Shown here piece by piece: positions 10,501 through 17,815 of a stretch of DNA of 64,000 bases. The notes below the pieces were generated by a model. The model did no database searches. It was not told where the DNA came from and saw only the letters and a program-made list of their open reading frames with translations. Positions within the stretch are counted from its first letter, which is position 1; every line of letters starts with the position of its first letter. A program made the translations under genes and the position numbers. Source of the stretch: Dyadobacter jiangsuensis (lineage in GTDB: Bacteria > Bacteroidota > Bacteroidia > Cytophagales > Spirosomataceae); the NCBI RefSeq assembly GCF_003014695.1, contig NZ_PYAS01000016.1:62001-126000 (forward strand). Reading direction: 5' to 3'.

Positions 10501-10823
10501 CTACGAACAATGGCGGTACTTACACCGGTGTGGAACGTGACTGGAACAGTTCGCACTTCCTCGCTAATGCTTCTTACTTTACGATCAAGAACATTACGCT
10601 GGGATACAACGTGGGCGGAATCAACAAGTTCTTCAAGTCGGCCCGCCTTTATGCCAGCGTTCAGCAAGTATATGTTTTTACAAAATATTGGGGTGGACCT
10701 AACCCGGAAACCAGCGCGCAAGGCGATGGACAGGGTGATGGTGGCAACCTGAGCCAAGGTGTGGATTTGTCCAACTATCCTGTTCCACGTACGTGGACGG
10801 TGGGTGTGAACCTGAACTTCTAG
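7569..10823 (+). CDS. SusC/RagA-family TonB-linked outer membrane protein (complete)
   Basis: A complete 1084-residue SusC. An unusually long N-terminal region (about 45 residues, with SILKLSVGQALIGVACGFNAMA as its hydrophobic part) precedes a carboxypeptidase-regulatory-like domain at roughly 60-130 (IKGRVTDDTGEKLPGVSVVL). A TEVVVVGYGSQ linker follows, then the plug with the family signature ILKDAASTSLYGSRAANGV near residues 238-256. The 22-strand barrel ends in YPVPRTWTVGVNLNF. The protein imports a nutrient with TonB-ExbBD energy. Its SusD starts 39 bp downstream. An in-frame ATG at 7578 is a possible alternative start. The context with haem proteins and sugar isomerases suggests a carbohydrate or sugar-derived ligand, but this is inference. 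Confidence 0.95.
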   Translation: MKLMNQFRQSLYGARLNSILKLSVGQALIGVACGFNAMADNSLNLNPLVVSSNITADRTIKGRVTDDTGEKLPGVSVVLKGTTIGTVSDAEGVYSINVPDRGGVLIFSSVGFLTQEVPLGAASTVDIKLATDAKALTEVVVVGYGSQLKKEITGAVQTVKSEELKDIPVSQVTQKLQGRLAGVQINQTTGKPGQGMSVRIRGQVSVTAGSDPLYVIDGFPITGTIGQMNPDEIEDITILKDAASTSLYGSRAANGVVLITTKRGTPGKMSVSVNAYAGIQKVPMRGRIKMLNAEEFAQFKKEMYEDENKTVPKEFEHPEDYRGKNNDWYDALLRTAPIQSYNLTVSSNKENMRTSLVAGVFNQKGVVLNNNYKRYSLRMNTEYDISSKVKIGFNVAPQFVYDNTPRTDGDRGTGVLFNALHTWPVMPIRDANGELTKFNRFPDATGNIFAYPNWVRAANELTNETKINKLLGNTYLQYSPIKGLTLKSTLNVEMESNKFFFFNPSTATSNINVAIPTTAVSIRQNYQNFSWLNENLATYNHSFNEKHNFELLGGVTLQRFRQEFDRITANTYTDDRLPTIQGAINIDRGGSFNVNGISGSNTFNGANEWALMSYISRLTYNYKGKYLFTAALRADGSSRFGADNRWGTFPSASVGWVVSDENFMQTMPKVSFAKLRASFGVIGNNNIGNYTQYGLVSNTINIVNGSNVATGAAVTSLANRNLGWETTKQFDAGLDLGMFNDRIQLVYDFYTKRTTNLLYAVQVPQESGFSNYNDNIGEIKFWGHEFGLTTRNLVGKLKWTTNANISFNRNKVMELAPGIDRVYGTFHITQVGQPFGQFYGLVKEGFYMSQEELANSPIIPGRSAIGTIKYKDINGDKLITNGGDNDDRTIIGSPFPKFTYGITNNLSYGNWDFSIVGSGSQGNQLWVRHLYSTANLDGVFNMVAGAKDRFRVKNGPNPVTGKPEAQTVITPGKGMYGATNNGGTYTGVERDWNSSHFLANASYFTIKNITLGYNVGGINKFFKSARLYASVQQVYVFTKYWGGPNPETSAQGDGQGDGGNLSQGVDLSNYPVPRTWTVGVNLNF

Positions 10824-10862
10824 CCCTAGCTTGTAAAACATCTCATCTTAATTCCGATAGAA

Positions 10863-12374
10863 ATGAAAACAAAATATATAGCGGCCTGGATTCTGGCAGC
10901 AGGTTTGGTGACCGGATGTGGGGATAAATTCCTGACAGTCAACCCGGAAACTGCATTGACTTCCAATAATTTTTTCACCTCCGAGAGTGATTTCAAACAA
11001 GCCGTCAACGCGGCATACGAGCCCTTCCGTCAGATGTATAACGAACGAGCCTGGGTTTTAGAAGAAATGCACTCGGACAATACGTATTACGCCCGGAACA
11101 CGCTCTACGGCGCTGTGGACCCGACAGAAAACGTAGCCGATTTCGCGGTACCTACTGCAAATGGCGTAACAGCTAACGACAACGTGCTGGTACAATACCG
11201 CCTGAATTTCAGGGTTATTGCGCGCGCCAACCAGATCCTGGCATTGATAGACGGCGTCGATTTTGACGCTGCTTCCAAAGCCAATCTCAAAGGCCAGGCA
11301 TTGTTCCTGCGTGCATTCTGCTATTTTGATCTCGTTCGCCTCTTTGGTAAAGTTCCAATGCACCTTGTTCCGGTTACTGGCCGTGATGATGCTCCGCTGC
11401 CTTTGTCCACTACCGAAGATCTCTACGCACAGATCGAAAAGGATGCGAAGGAAGCTGCTGCGGGACTTTTGGATAAGGCAACCCAGGAGGCAGGACGCGT
11501 TACTTCGGGAACTGCTAAAATGTTGCTGGCCAATCTTTATATTACCCAAAAGAAATGGCCTCAGGCTGAGACATTGCTGAAAGAAATCGTATCCGGCGGT
11601 CAGTACACATTGATGCCTGATTACAACGATGCATTCTCGACAACCAGCGGCAACAAGAACAATAAGGAGTCGCTCTTCGAGATCCAGTATATGGAGGGAT
11701 CGGCAGGGTACAACGGCAACCAGATCTACCGTTTCATTCCTTCACCGATCACAGCGCAGGAGATTGCACCCATTACCGGAACATCCAACCCGCAGGGCAC
11801 ATCCCAGGAAAGTAACAACATTCCGACGCCTGACATCATCGCTGCATATGAAACCGGTGACAAAAGAAAGGATATTTCCATCGGCTACGTGACATTGAGC
11901 GGAAGCCGGGTTACCAACAAGACGTATCCTTACATTAAAAAGTACGCCCGGACGCATTCGCTGCACAATAACACGGGTCAGAACTGGCCTGTATACCGTT
12001 ATGCAGAAACATTGCTTTTCCTTGCCGAAGCTCTGAACGAACAGGGTAAACCTGCCGATGCTGCTACCTACCTGAACCAGGTACGCACGCGCGCCGGACT
12101 GGCGGCTACGAAGGCTGCGTCGCAGGCGGATATGCGCGAGGCTATCTTCAAGGAAAGAAGGGTAGAGCTGGCTTTCGAAAACAAGCGCTGGTTCGACCTT
12201 ACCCGCACGGGACGCGTGAAAGAGATTATCGGAGCCTACGGGGCCAGAGTGAAAGCAAATCCGCAAGCTTACTACTTCCCGTCCGACGCCGTTCCGCCAA
12301 GCAATGCATTCACGGTTCTGGACGACTACTACGGTCTTCCTGCTGTTGAAGCTGCATTGACGCCACATTTCTGA
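10863..12374 (+). CDS. SusD/RagB-family outer membrane lipoprotein
   Basis: A 503-residue SusD. The signal peptide ends in LVTGCGDKFL, giving a lipidated Cys near residue 19. The family pattern is clear: FFTSESDFKQAVNAAYEPFRQ at the start of the TPR part, NWPVYRYAETLLFLAEALNE, a YLNQVRTRAGL turn and FENKRWFDLTRTG near the C-terminus. It would form the surface lid for the SusC encoded 39 bp upstream. A textbook terminator begins 18 bp after the stop, so SusC and SusD form a two-gene transcript. Identity to the first SusD in the window is limited apart from family motifs, so the two pairs probably take different ligands. Confidence 0.95.
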   Translation: MKTKYIAAWILAAGLVTGCGDKFLTVNPETALTSNNFFTSESDFKQAVNAAYEPFRQMYNERAWVLEEMHSDNTYYARNTLYGAVDPTENVADFAVPTANGVTANDNVLVQYRLNFRVIARANQILALIDGVDFDAASKANLKGQALFLRAFCYFDLVRLFGKVPMHLVPVTGRDDAPLPLSTTEDLYAQIEKDAKEAAAGLLDKATQEAGRVTSGTAKMLLANLYITQKKWPQAETLLKEIVSGGQYTLMPDYNDAFSTTSGNKNNKESLFEIQYMEGSAGYNGNQIYRFIPSPITAQEIAPITGTSNPQGTSQESNNIPTPDIIAAYETGDKRKDISIGYVTLSGSRVTNKTYPYIKKYARTHSLHNNTGQNWPVYRYAETLLFLAEALNEQGKPADAATYLNQVRTRAGLAATKAASQADMREAIFKERRVELAFENKRWFDLTRTGRVKEIIGAYGARVKANPQAYYFPSDAVPPSNAFTVLDDYYGLPAVEAALTPHF

Positions 12375-12391
12375 TGGATGTAAAAGAATGA

Positions 12392-12427
12392 AAAAAGTGC
12401 AGCAGGCGCGAGCTCGCTGCACTTTTT
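12392..12427 (+). terminator. Rho-independent terminator after the second SusCD pair
   Basis: A perfect 12-bp stem (AAAAAGTGCAGC with GCTGCACTTTTT) surrounds a 12-nt loop and ends in a T-run. It is symmetric enough to work on either strand. It closes the SusC/SusD transcript. Confidence 0.85.
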
Positions 12428-12626
12428 CCATTATATACATACTTATCAGCCCGATACCCCACAGAACAGGATAGTAGCGTGGATGTTTCAATCTAATATT
12501 GCAATATCAGATTATTTAAAGTTTTAGTTTGCTTTATTTAAGACGAAACAAATTACGTCAATCAGACACATCCCGGCGCTTCATCCTTTTTTATCAATCA
12601 TATTTACTTAAACTCTGAGCTGTAAA

Positions 12627-15323
12627 ATGTACACAAAAAAACAATGGTTAAAACTTCCGATGACGCTCGCGGTACTGCTCGCCGTAGGGGTCTTCTGTGG
12701 AGTGATGCTAAGTAACCGAACTGCCAAGCACCGTCCTCCCGGCTCAAAGGTCGACAAACTGAAACTCCCGGAAGGCTTCAAGGCCGATCATTTATACAGT
12801 GTTTCGGAAGAGAAGAACGGCTCCTGGGTGTCCATGACGTTCGACAACAAGGGAAGAATGATTACTTCCGACCAATACGGCGGACTGTACCGTCTGGTAC
12901 TGCCGGCGATCGGCTCTACCGATAAACCTCAGGTTGAAGTCCTTAAAATAGAAGGAGATACCGCGAAAGTGGCGATGGGCTATGCCCACGGCTTGCTCTA
13001 CGCATTCAATAGCCTTTACGTGATGATCAACAACCGGTCGAACGCACGCTTCCCGAAAGGCAGCGGTTTGTACCGTTTGCAGGATACCGACAACAATGAT
13101 CAATACGATAAGATCACGCTCATCAAACCGCTGACAGGCGAAGGCGAGCACGGACCGCACAGCATTGTGATGGCTCCGGATCAGAAATCGCTTTTTGTAG
13201 TAGCCGGTAACTTCACCGACCTGCCCAAAATGGATATCTACCGTTTGATGCCGAATTGGAAAAACGATAACCTTTTCCCGTTCATCAAGGATCCGCGCGG
13301 CCACGCAACTGACCGCCATGCACCGGGCGGCTGGATTGCCCATACCGATCCGGAAGGGAAAAACTGGGAATTGTACACAGCCGGTTTCCGCAACCCGTAT
13401 GATATCGCATTCAACGAAGCAGGCGATCTTTTCGCCTATGACTCGGATATGGAATGGGACTTCGGAACACCCTGGTATCGTCCTACACGTGTTTGCCATG
13501 CGGTAAGCGGTGGCGAATTCGGTTGGAGAACAGGTTCTGCCAACACGTCGCCTGCATTTGCCGATTTCCTTTCACCGGTGATGAATATCGGGCAGGGATC
13601 TCCAACGAACCTGATTTACCTGAAAGACGCCCGCTTCCCTGCGAAGTACAAAAACACTTTGCTCGCATTCGACTGGAGCTTTGGTATTGTCCACGGTTTG
13701 CACCTGAAACCGAGCGGTTCTACTTACACTGCTGATCACGAAGAGTTCCTTTCAGGAGCACCGCTTCCGTTGACCGACGGTGCAATCGGCCCTGACGGTG
13801 CGCTGTACTTCCTGACTGGGGGGCGTCGTTTGGAATCGGACCTTTACCGCGTGTATTATGGTGATTACAAAAACATTGCACCAGGATCGAATGCGGTTAC
13901 GCCAGTGATTACACCTGAGCACAAGCAACGTACAGCTATCGAAGAATACCATGTAAAGAAAGATCCGAAAGCGATCGAGCAGGCCTGGCCGTTGCTGAAA
14001 AGCCCGGATCGTTTCCTTCGTTATGCCGGTCGTTTGGCCATCGAACACCAGCCTGTGAGCCAGTGGGAAGCTAAGGTTTATGCAGAGAAGGATCCTCAGT
14101 CGATCATTTATGCGGCTATTGCATTGGGTCGCCAGGGGGATTCTACAAAAGTAGGAGGGCCGCTCTTGAAAAAACTGACGACTATCGATTACGCGAAACT
14201 TGACGACCTGAACAAACAAGCGCTTTTGCGTGCTGTGGAAGTAATCCTCTACCGCACTGGTCAGCCTGACGCCGCTACGAAAGCTGCTTTGGTTGCTTAC
14301 CTGAACCCAAAATATCCGTCTGCTAACGCATTGCAGAACAGATTCTTGGCGAAAATCCTCGTAACTATCGAGGCTCCGAAAGTGGTTGAAAAAACTCTGG
14401 CGCTCATTGCGAAAAACGAGAAGTTCGATGACAAGGACAATGAAATGGTAACCGCTTCGGCCGACCTGATCCTGCGTAACCCGCAATATGGTCTCGACCT
14501 GGCCGGTCTCCTGGAAAAGATGCCGCCGCAGCAACAGACTTTCTACGCGATCATGTTGAGCAGCGCTAAAACCGGCTGGACACCCGCTTCACGCGAGGAG
14601 TATTTCAAATGGTTCCATAAGGCATTCAGCTACCAGGGCGGACGCAGCTACATCGGCTTCATTGACAAGGCTCGTCAGCTCGCATTGAAACACGTACCAA
14701 GCGACAAAGTGGCTTATTACAACAAATTGTCTGGATCTGAGCTACTTACAGGAACAGGAAACGACCTGGTGAAGCTCTACACCCCGAAAGGACCAGGCCG
14801 TGGATGGAAAGTAGATCAGGCTGTTGAACTCGTAAAAGACAGTCTCGCTAACCGTGACTTCGAACGCGGCAAGCAAATTTTCTCCGCTGTGCTTTGTAGC
14901 CGGTGCCACACAATCCAGGGCGAAGGCGCTGACGTTGGTCCTGAGCTGACTCAGTTGGGAACCCGCTTCTCAGTAAAAGATATGCTCGAAGCGATTATCG
15001 AACCGGACAAAGCGGTATCTGACCAATATGCTTCGATCTCGTTCCAGATGAAAGACGGACAGTCGATCGTTGGCCGTGAGGTAAACCAGGATGCCAACTT
15101 TTATTATGTGTCACAAAACCCGTTCGATCCGAAAACAATCCGGAAAGTGGCCAAGAAGGATGTGGTGTCCAGCAAAATCTCTCCGGTATCCATCATGCTC
15201 CCAGGCCTGATCAACGGTTTGAACCCGAACGAACTGAGAGACTTGGTGGCTTATCTGATGGCTGGCGGTAACAAAAATAACCCGATCTATTCCGAATCCG
15301 GCGCGCCGAAAAGCGGAAAATAG
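12627..15323 (+). CDS. PVC-type haem-binding dehydrogenase-like protein (propeller, helical repeats, C-terminal CxxCH)
   Basis: An 898-residue protein. Residues 8-28 are a membrane anchor or signal. Residues about 40-410 form a beta-propeller like membrane-bound dehydrogenases of the soluble glucose dehydrogenase type (LPEGFKADHLY, HGLLYAFNSLYV, GFRNPYDIAFN, DGAIGPDGALYFL). A HEAT-like helical region follows at about 430-700. The C-terminal 150 residues are the putative haem-binding domain first defined in Planctomycetes, with CSRCH at 757-761, GADVGPELTQLG, and LPGLINGLNPNELRDLVAYL at the end. The protein should act in the periplasm or on the inner-membrane face, oxidising a substrate and passing electrons to the fused haem. 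The true substrate is unknown. It stands alone between two terminators. Confidence 0.9.
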   Translation: MYTKKQWLKLPMTLAVLLAVGVFCGVMLSNRTAKHRPPGSKVDKLKLPEGFKADHLYSVSEEKNGSWVSMTFDNKGRMITSDQYGGLYRLVLPAIGSTDKPQVEVLKIEGDTAKVAMGYAHGLLYAFNSLYVMINNRSNARFPKGSGLYRLQDTDNNDQYDKITLIKPLTGEGEHGPHSIVMAPDQKSLFVVAGNFTDLPKMDIYRLMPNWKNDNLFPFIKDPRGHATDRHAPGGWIAHTDPEGKNWELYTAGFRNPYDIAFNEAGDLFAYDSDMEWDFGTPWYRPTRVCHAVSGGEFGWRTGSANTSPAFADFLSPVMNIGQGSPTNLIYLKDARFPAKYKNTLLAFDWSFGIVHGLHLKPSGSTYTADHEEFLSGAPLPLTDGAIGPDGALYFLTGGRRLESDLYRVYYGDYKNIAPGSNAVTPVITPEHKQRTAIEEYHVKKDPKAIEQAWPLLKSPDRFLRYAGRLAIEHQPVSQWEAKVYAEKDPQSIIYAAIALGRQGDSTKVGGPLLKKLTTIDYAKLDDLNKQALLRAVEVILYRTGQPDAATKAALVAYLNPKYPSANALQNRFLAKILVTIEAPKVVEKTLALIAKNEKFDDKDNEMVTASADLILRNPQYGLDLAGLLEKMPPQQQTFYAIMLSSAKTGWTPASREEYFKWFHKAFSYQGGRSYIGFIDKARQLALKHVPSDKVAYYNKLSGSELLTGTGNDLVKLYTPKGPGRGWKVDQAVELVKDSLANRDFERGKQIFSAVLCSRCHTIQGEGADVGPELTQLGTRFSVKDMLEAIIEPDKAVSDQYASISFQMKDGQSIVGREVNQDANFYYVSQNPFDPKTIRKVAKKDVVSSKISPVSIMLPGLINGLNPNELRDLVAYLMAGGNKNNPIYSESGAPKSGK

Positions 15324-15367
15324 ATCAAACGATTTTTTGAGTAGATTATAATTAATTAAGCTTAAGA

Positions 15368-15437
15368 TAGTGGTGCTGCGTGTTGATCCTGATGCTTTCA
15401 AAGCAAAAATGGATCCGGTAGCATCACTACTTTTTTT
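15368..15437 (+). terminator. Long hairpin terminator after the haem dehydrogenase gene
   Basis: TAGTGGTGCTGC and GTAGCATCACTA pair over 12 positions with two G-T wobbles, enclosing a 38-nt loop that holds further pairing (GCTTT with AAAGC). Seven T residues follow at 15431-15437. Efficient termination is likely. Confidence 0.65.
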
Positions 15438-15568
15438 GTGGATACGGCAACGGGAAATAGAGGCAAAAGTAAAACGTATATAACAAAGCGTTCAAAGCGT
15501 GAAAAAGGGTAGGGGCTATGGCCCAAAGCAATAATTAACTTATATTATATCAGATAGTTAACTAATAA

Positions 15569-16465
15569 ATGAAGTCACTTTCAAATCGAAGAAAAGCGCT
15601 TAAAAACATGGCTGCCGCAGCTGGGTTGGGCACGTTTTCGAGCGAGCTCGCTCAGGCATTTGCTGCGTCGGAAAAAGCGCTTGGGCCGCAGCTCAACGGC
15701 AAGATTAATCACTCCGTATGCAAATGGTGTTATAGTAAAATTCCACTGGAGACGTTCGCGCAGGAATGTAAGAAGATCGGGCTGACCTCTATCGAGTTGC
15801 TTGGTCCGGAGGAATGGCCGGTGATCAAAAAGTACGGGCTTACTTGTGCATTACCCTGGGGCGAAGGACTGACCCGCAGCATTGATAAGGGGTTCAACGA
15901 CCCGAAAAACCACGAAGAGCTGATCAAAGGATTTGAAGATGTGATCCCGAAAGTGCGCGCGGCGGGTTACGACAAGATTATCTGCTTCTCCGGTAATCGC
16001 CGCGGAATGTCGGATTATGACGGCATCCGAAACTGCGCCGAAGGTATCCGCAAATTGATCCCGACTTGTGAAAAGTATAATGTGACGTTGGTGATGGAGC
16101 TTTTGAACAGTAAAGTCAATCACAAAGATTATATGTGCGACCGGACGGAGTGGGGTGCAGCCCTGTGCGAAGCGGTTGGTTCTGAGAAGTTTAAGCTACT
16201 CTACGATATCTACCACATGCAGATACAGGAAGGTGACGTGATCGCGACGATCAAAAAATACCACAAGTACATTGCGCACTATCACACGGGCGGCGTGCCG
16301 GGCCGTCATGAGATCGACGAAACCCAGGAACTTTATTATCCATCGATTATGAAAGCCATTGTAGAAACCGGCTACAAGGGATTCGTAGGGCAGGAGTTCG
16401 TGCCTAGCCGCGGCGACGATCTGGCTTCATTGAAGCAGGGGGTTACCATTTGCGATATTGCTTAG
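15569..16465 (+). CDS. Exported TIM-barrel sugar isomerase/epimerase, hydroxypyruvate-isomerase-like (copy 1)
   Basis: A 298-residue protein of the xylose-isomerase-like TIM-barrel family. The N-terminus has SNRRKALKNMAAAAGLG and a small-residue core, a Tat-like export signal. The body follows hydroxypyruvate isomerase: HSVCKWCYSKIPLETFAQ, then metal-ligand candidates Glu in VMELLN, Asp-His in LLYDIYHMQ, His in AHYHTGGVPGR and Glu in GQEFVP. The known relatives isomerise hydroxypyruvate or small keto-sugars, but an exported member with these changes may act on another sugar acid or keto-sugar in the periplasm. A close paralogue begins 24 bp downstream, so both are in one operon. Confidence in the fold is high; confidence in the substrate is low. 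Confidence 0.85.
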   Translation: MKSLSNRRKALKNMAAAAGLGTFSSELAQAFAASEKALGPQLNGKINHSVCKWCYSKIPLETFAQECKKIGLTSIELLGPEEWPVIKKYGLTCALPWGEGLTRSIDKGFNDPKNHEELIKGFEDVIPKVRAAGYDKIICFSGNRRGMSDYDGIRNCAEGIRKLIPTCEKYNVTLVMELLNSKVNHKDYMCDRTEWGAALCEAVGSEKFKLLYDIYHMQIQEGDVIATIKKYHKYIAHYHTGGVPGRHEIDETQELYYPSIMKAIVETGYKGFVGQEFVPSRGDDLASLKQGVTICDIA

Positions 16466-16489
16466 TACTGATATTCAATACTTTAGATT

Positions 16490-17365
16490 ATGTCAACCAG
16501 AAGAAACGCAATAAAAAATATAGCCGCAGGAACCGCCGCAGCCGGAGTGATGTCCATTTCGGAAGTTTTTGCAAAAACGGAATCCGTACTCGGTACTAAA
16601 CTCAATGGTAAGATCAATCACTCGGTGTGTAAATGGTGTTACGGAAAAATTCCGCTCGACACGTTCGCACAGGAATGTAAGAAAATCGGTATCACTTCCA
16701 TTGAACTCCTTGGACCAGAAGACTGGCCGACATTAAAAAAGTACGGACTCACGTGCGCGCTGCCTAACGGCGCAGGAATGGGAATCGAAAAAGGCTTCAA
16801 CGATCTGGCGCTGCACGACGAGCTCGTCAAAAGTTACGAGGACCTTTTTCCAAAACTGAAAGAAGCCGGCTACAAAACGGTCATCTGCTTTTCCGGTAAC
16901 CGTCGCGGGATGTCCGACTATGACGGTATGCGGAACTGTGCCATCGGTCTGCGCCGTCTGATGCCATCCGCTGAAAAGTACGGTATTACGATGATCATGG
17001 AATTGCTCAACAGCAAAGTCAATCACCGTGACTACATGTGTGATCATACCGCCTGGGGCGCCGGACTTTGCGAGATGGTGGGTTCCGAAAATTTCAAATT
17101 GCTTTACGACATTTACCACATGTCGATCATGGAAGGCGACGTGATCGCGACCATTAAGCAATACCACAAATACATCGGCCATTACCACACCGGCGGAGTC
17201 CCGGGCCGCAACGAAATCGACGAAGGTCAGGAGTTGTATTACCCTGCGATCATGAAAGCGATTGTTGAAACCGGGTACAAAGGATTTGTCGCGCAGGAAT
17301 TCATTCCAAAGCGCGAGCCGTTGGCTTCTTTGGCTGAATGTGTAAAGATTTGTGATATAGTCTGA
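16490..17365 (+). CDS. Exported TIM-barrel sugar isomerase/epimerase, hydroxypyruvate-isomerase-like (copy 2)
   Basis: A 291-residue paralogue of the gene just upstream. Nearly every block is shared (HSVCKWCYGKIPLDTFAQ, CFSGNRRGMSDYDGMRNC, MELLNSKVNHRDYMCD, HYHTGGVPGRNEIDE), and all metal-ligand candidates are kept: Glu in IMELLN, Asp-His in LLYDIYHMS, His in GHYHTGG and Glu in AQEFIP. The N-terminus STRRNAIKNIAAGTAAAG is again Tat-like. The main differences are in the loop after residue 80, where copy 1 has ALPWGEGLTRSID and this one ALPNGAGMGIE. That loop lies near the active site in the fold, so the two may differ in substrate. The pair is a tandem duplication within one operon, closed by a very strong hairpin. 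Confidence 0.85.
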   Translation: MSTRRNAIKNIAAGTAAAGVMSISEVFAKTESVLGTKLNGKINHSVCKWCYGKIPLDTFAQECKKIGITSIELLGPEDWPTLKKYGLTCALPNGAGMGIEKGFNDLALHDELVKSYEDLFPKLKEAGYKTVICFSGNRRGMSDYDGMRNCAIGLRRLMPSAEKYGITMIMELLNSKVNHRDYMCDHTAWGAGLCEMVGSENFKLLYDIYHMSIMEGDVIATIKQYHKYIGHYHTGGVPGRNEIDEGQELYYPAIMKAIVETGYKGFVAQEFIPKREPLASLAECVKICDIV

Positions 17366-17401
17366 TCTGAAACCGGGATACTTTCAAGGTTTTCTCTGAT
17401 A

Positions 17402-17464
17402 AATTGCCTGAAAATGCTGTTTGAAACGCTGGAAAAGCTCTCAAACAGCTATTTTCAGGCAATT
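17402..17464 (+). terminator. Exceptionally long terminator hairpin after the isomerase pair
   Basis: A 23-bp stem with a single bulged T: AATTGCCTGAAAAT plus GCTGTTTGA on the left, TCAAACAGC plus ATTTTCAGGCAATT on the right, around a 16-nt loop. A TTTTGCATTTT tract follows. It should stop transcription running rightward and possibly leftward. Confidence 0.8.
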
Positions 17465-17815
17465 TTGCATTTTATCATCCTGTTTTTTAAGCGTCGAAAA
17501 ACCCGGAAAGAAATCTCAATTTCAGCCAGTTAGCACCGAAAACAAACCGAATTAAAGCGCCTGAGATTTCAACAAAAATTCCAACCCGATATCCAGGCCA
17601 GGCTATCAAAACCTCGTCGCGATCGAAAACGTTGACCGTAGGTTGCAAGGCTAGTGCGTGGTTGCGAAGCCAAATGGGTCGCTGGTAATTCACTGTTGCG
17701 TTGTTATATAATTGTTGTATAATTTATATTATGTTAAATAGATATTCCTAAACGAACAGAGCACCAGTTTCCTGATGCTCTCTTCTATTCATGATGCGAA
17801 ACTACGCGCCATTTA
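17465..17815. other. Non-coding stretch between isomerase operon and TPR gene
   Basis: No supported gene is seen. A 68-codon frame on the - strand (17487-17693) has no recognisable domain, and its protein composition looks like chance translation. AT-rich sequence near 17700-17750 could hold the 3' end of the leftward TPR transcript. Confidence 0.4.

Noticed and set aside
17487-17693. 68-codon open frame on the - strand between isomerase and TPR genes
   Set aside because: No recognisable motif, no terminator or promoter of its own, and a composition like random translation. It could be a small gene, but I cannot support it.
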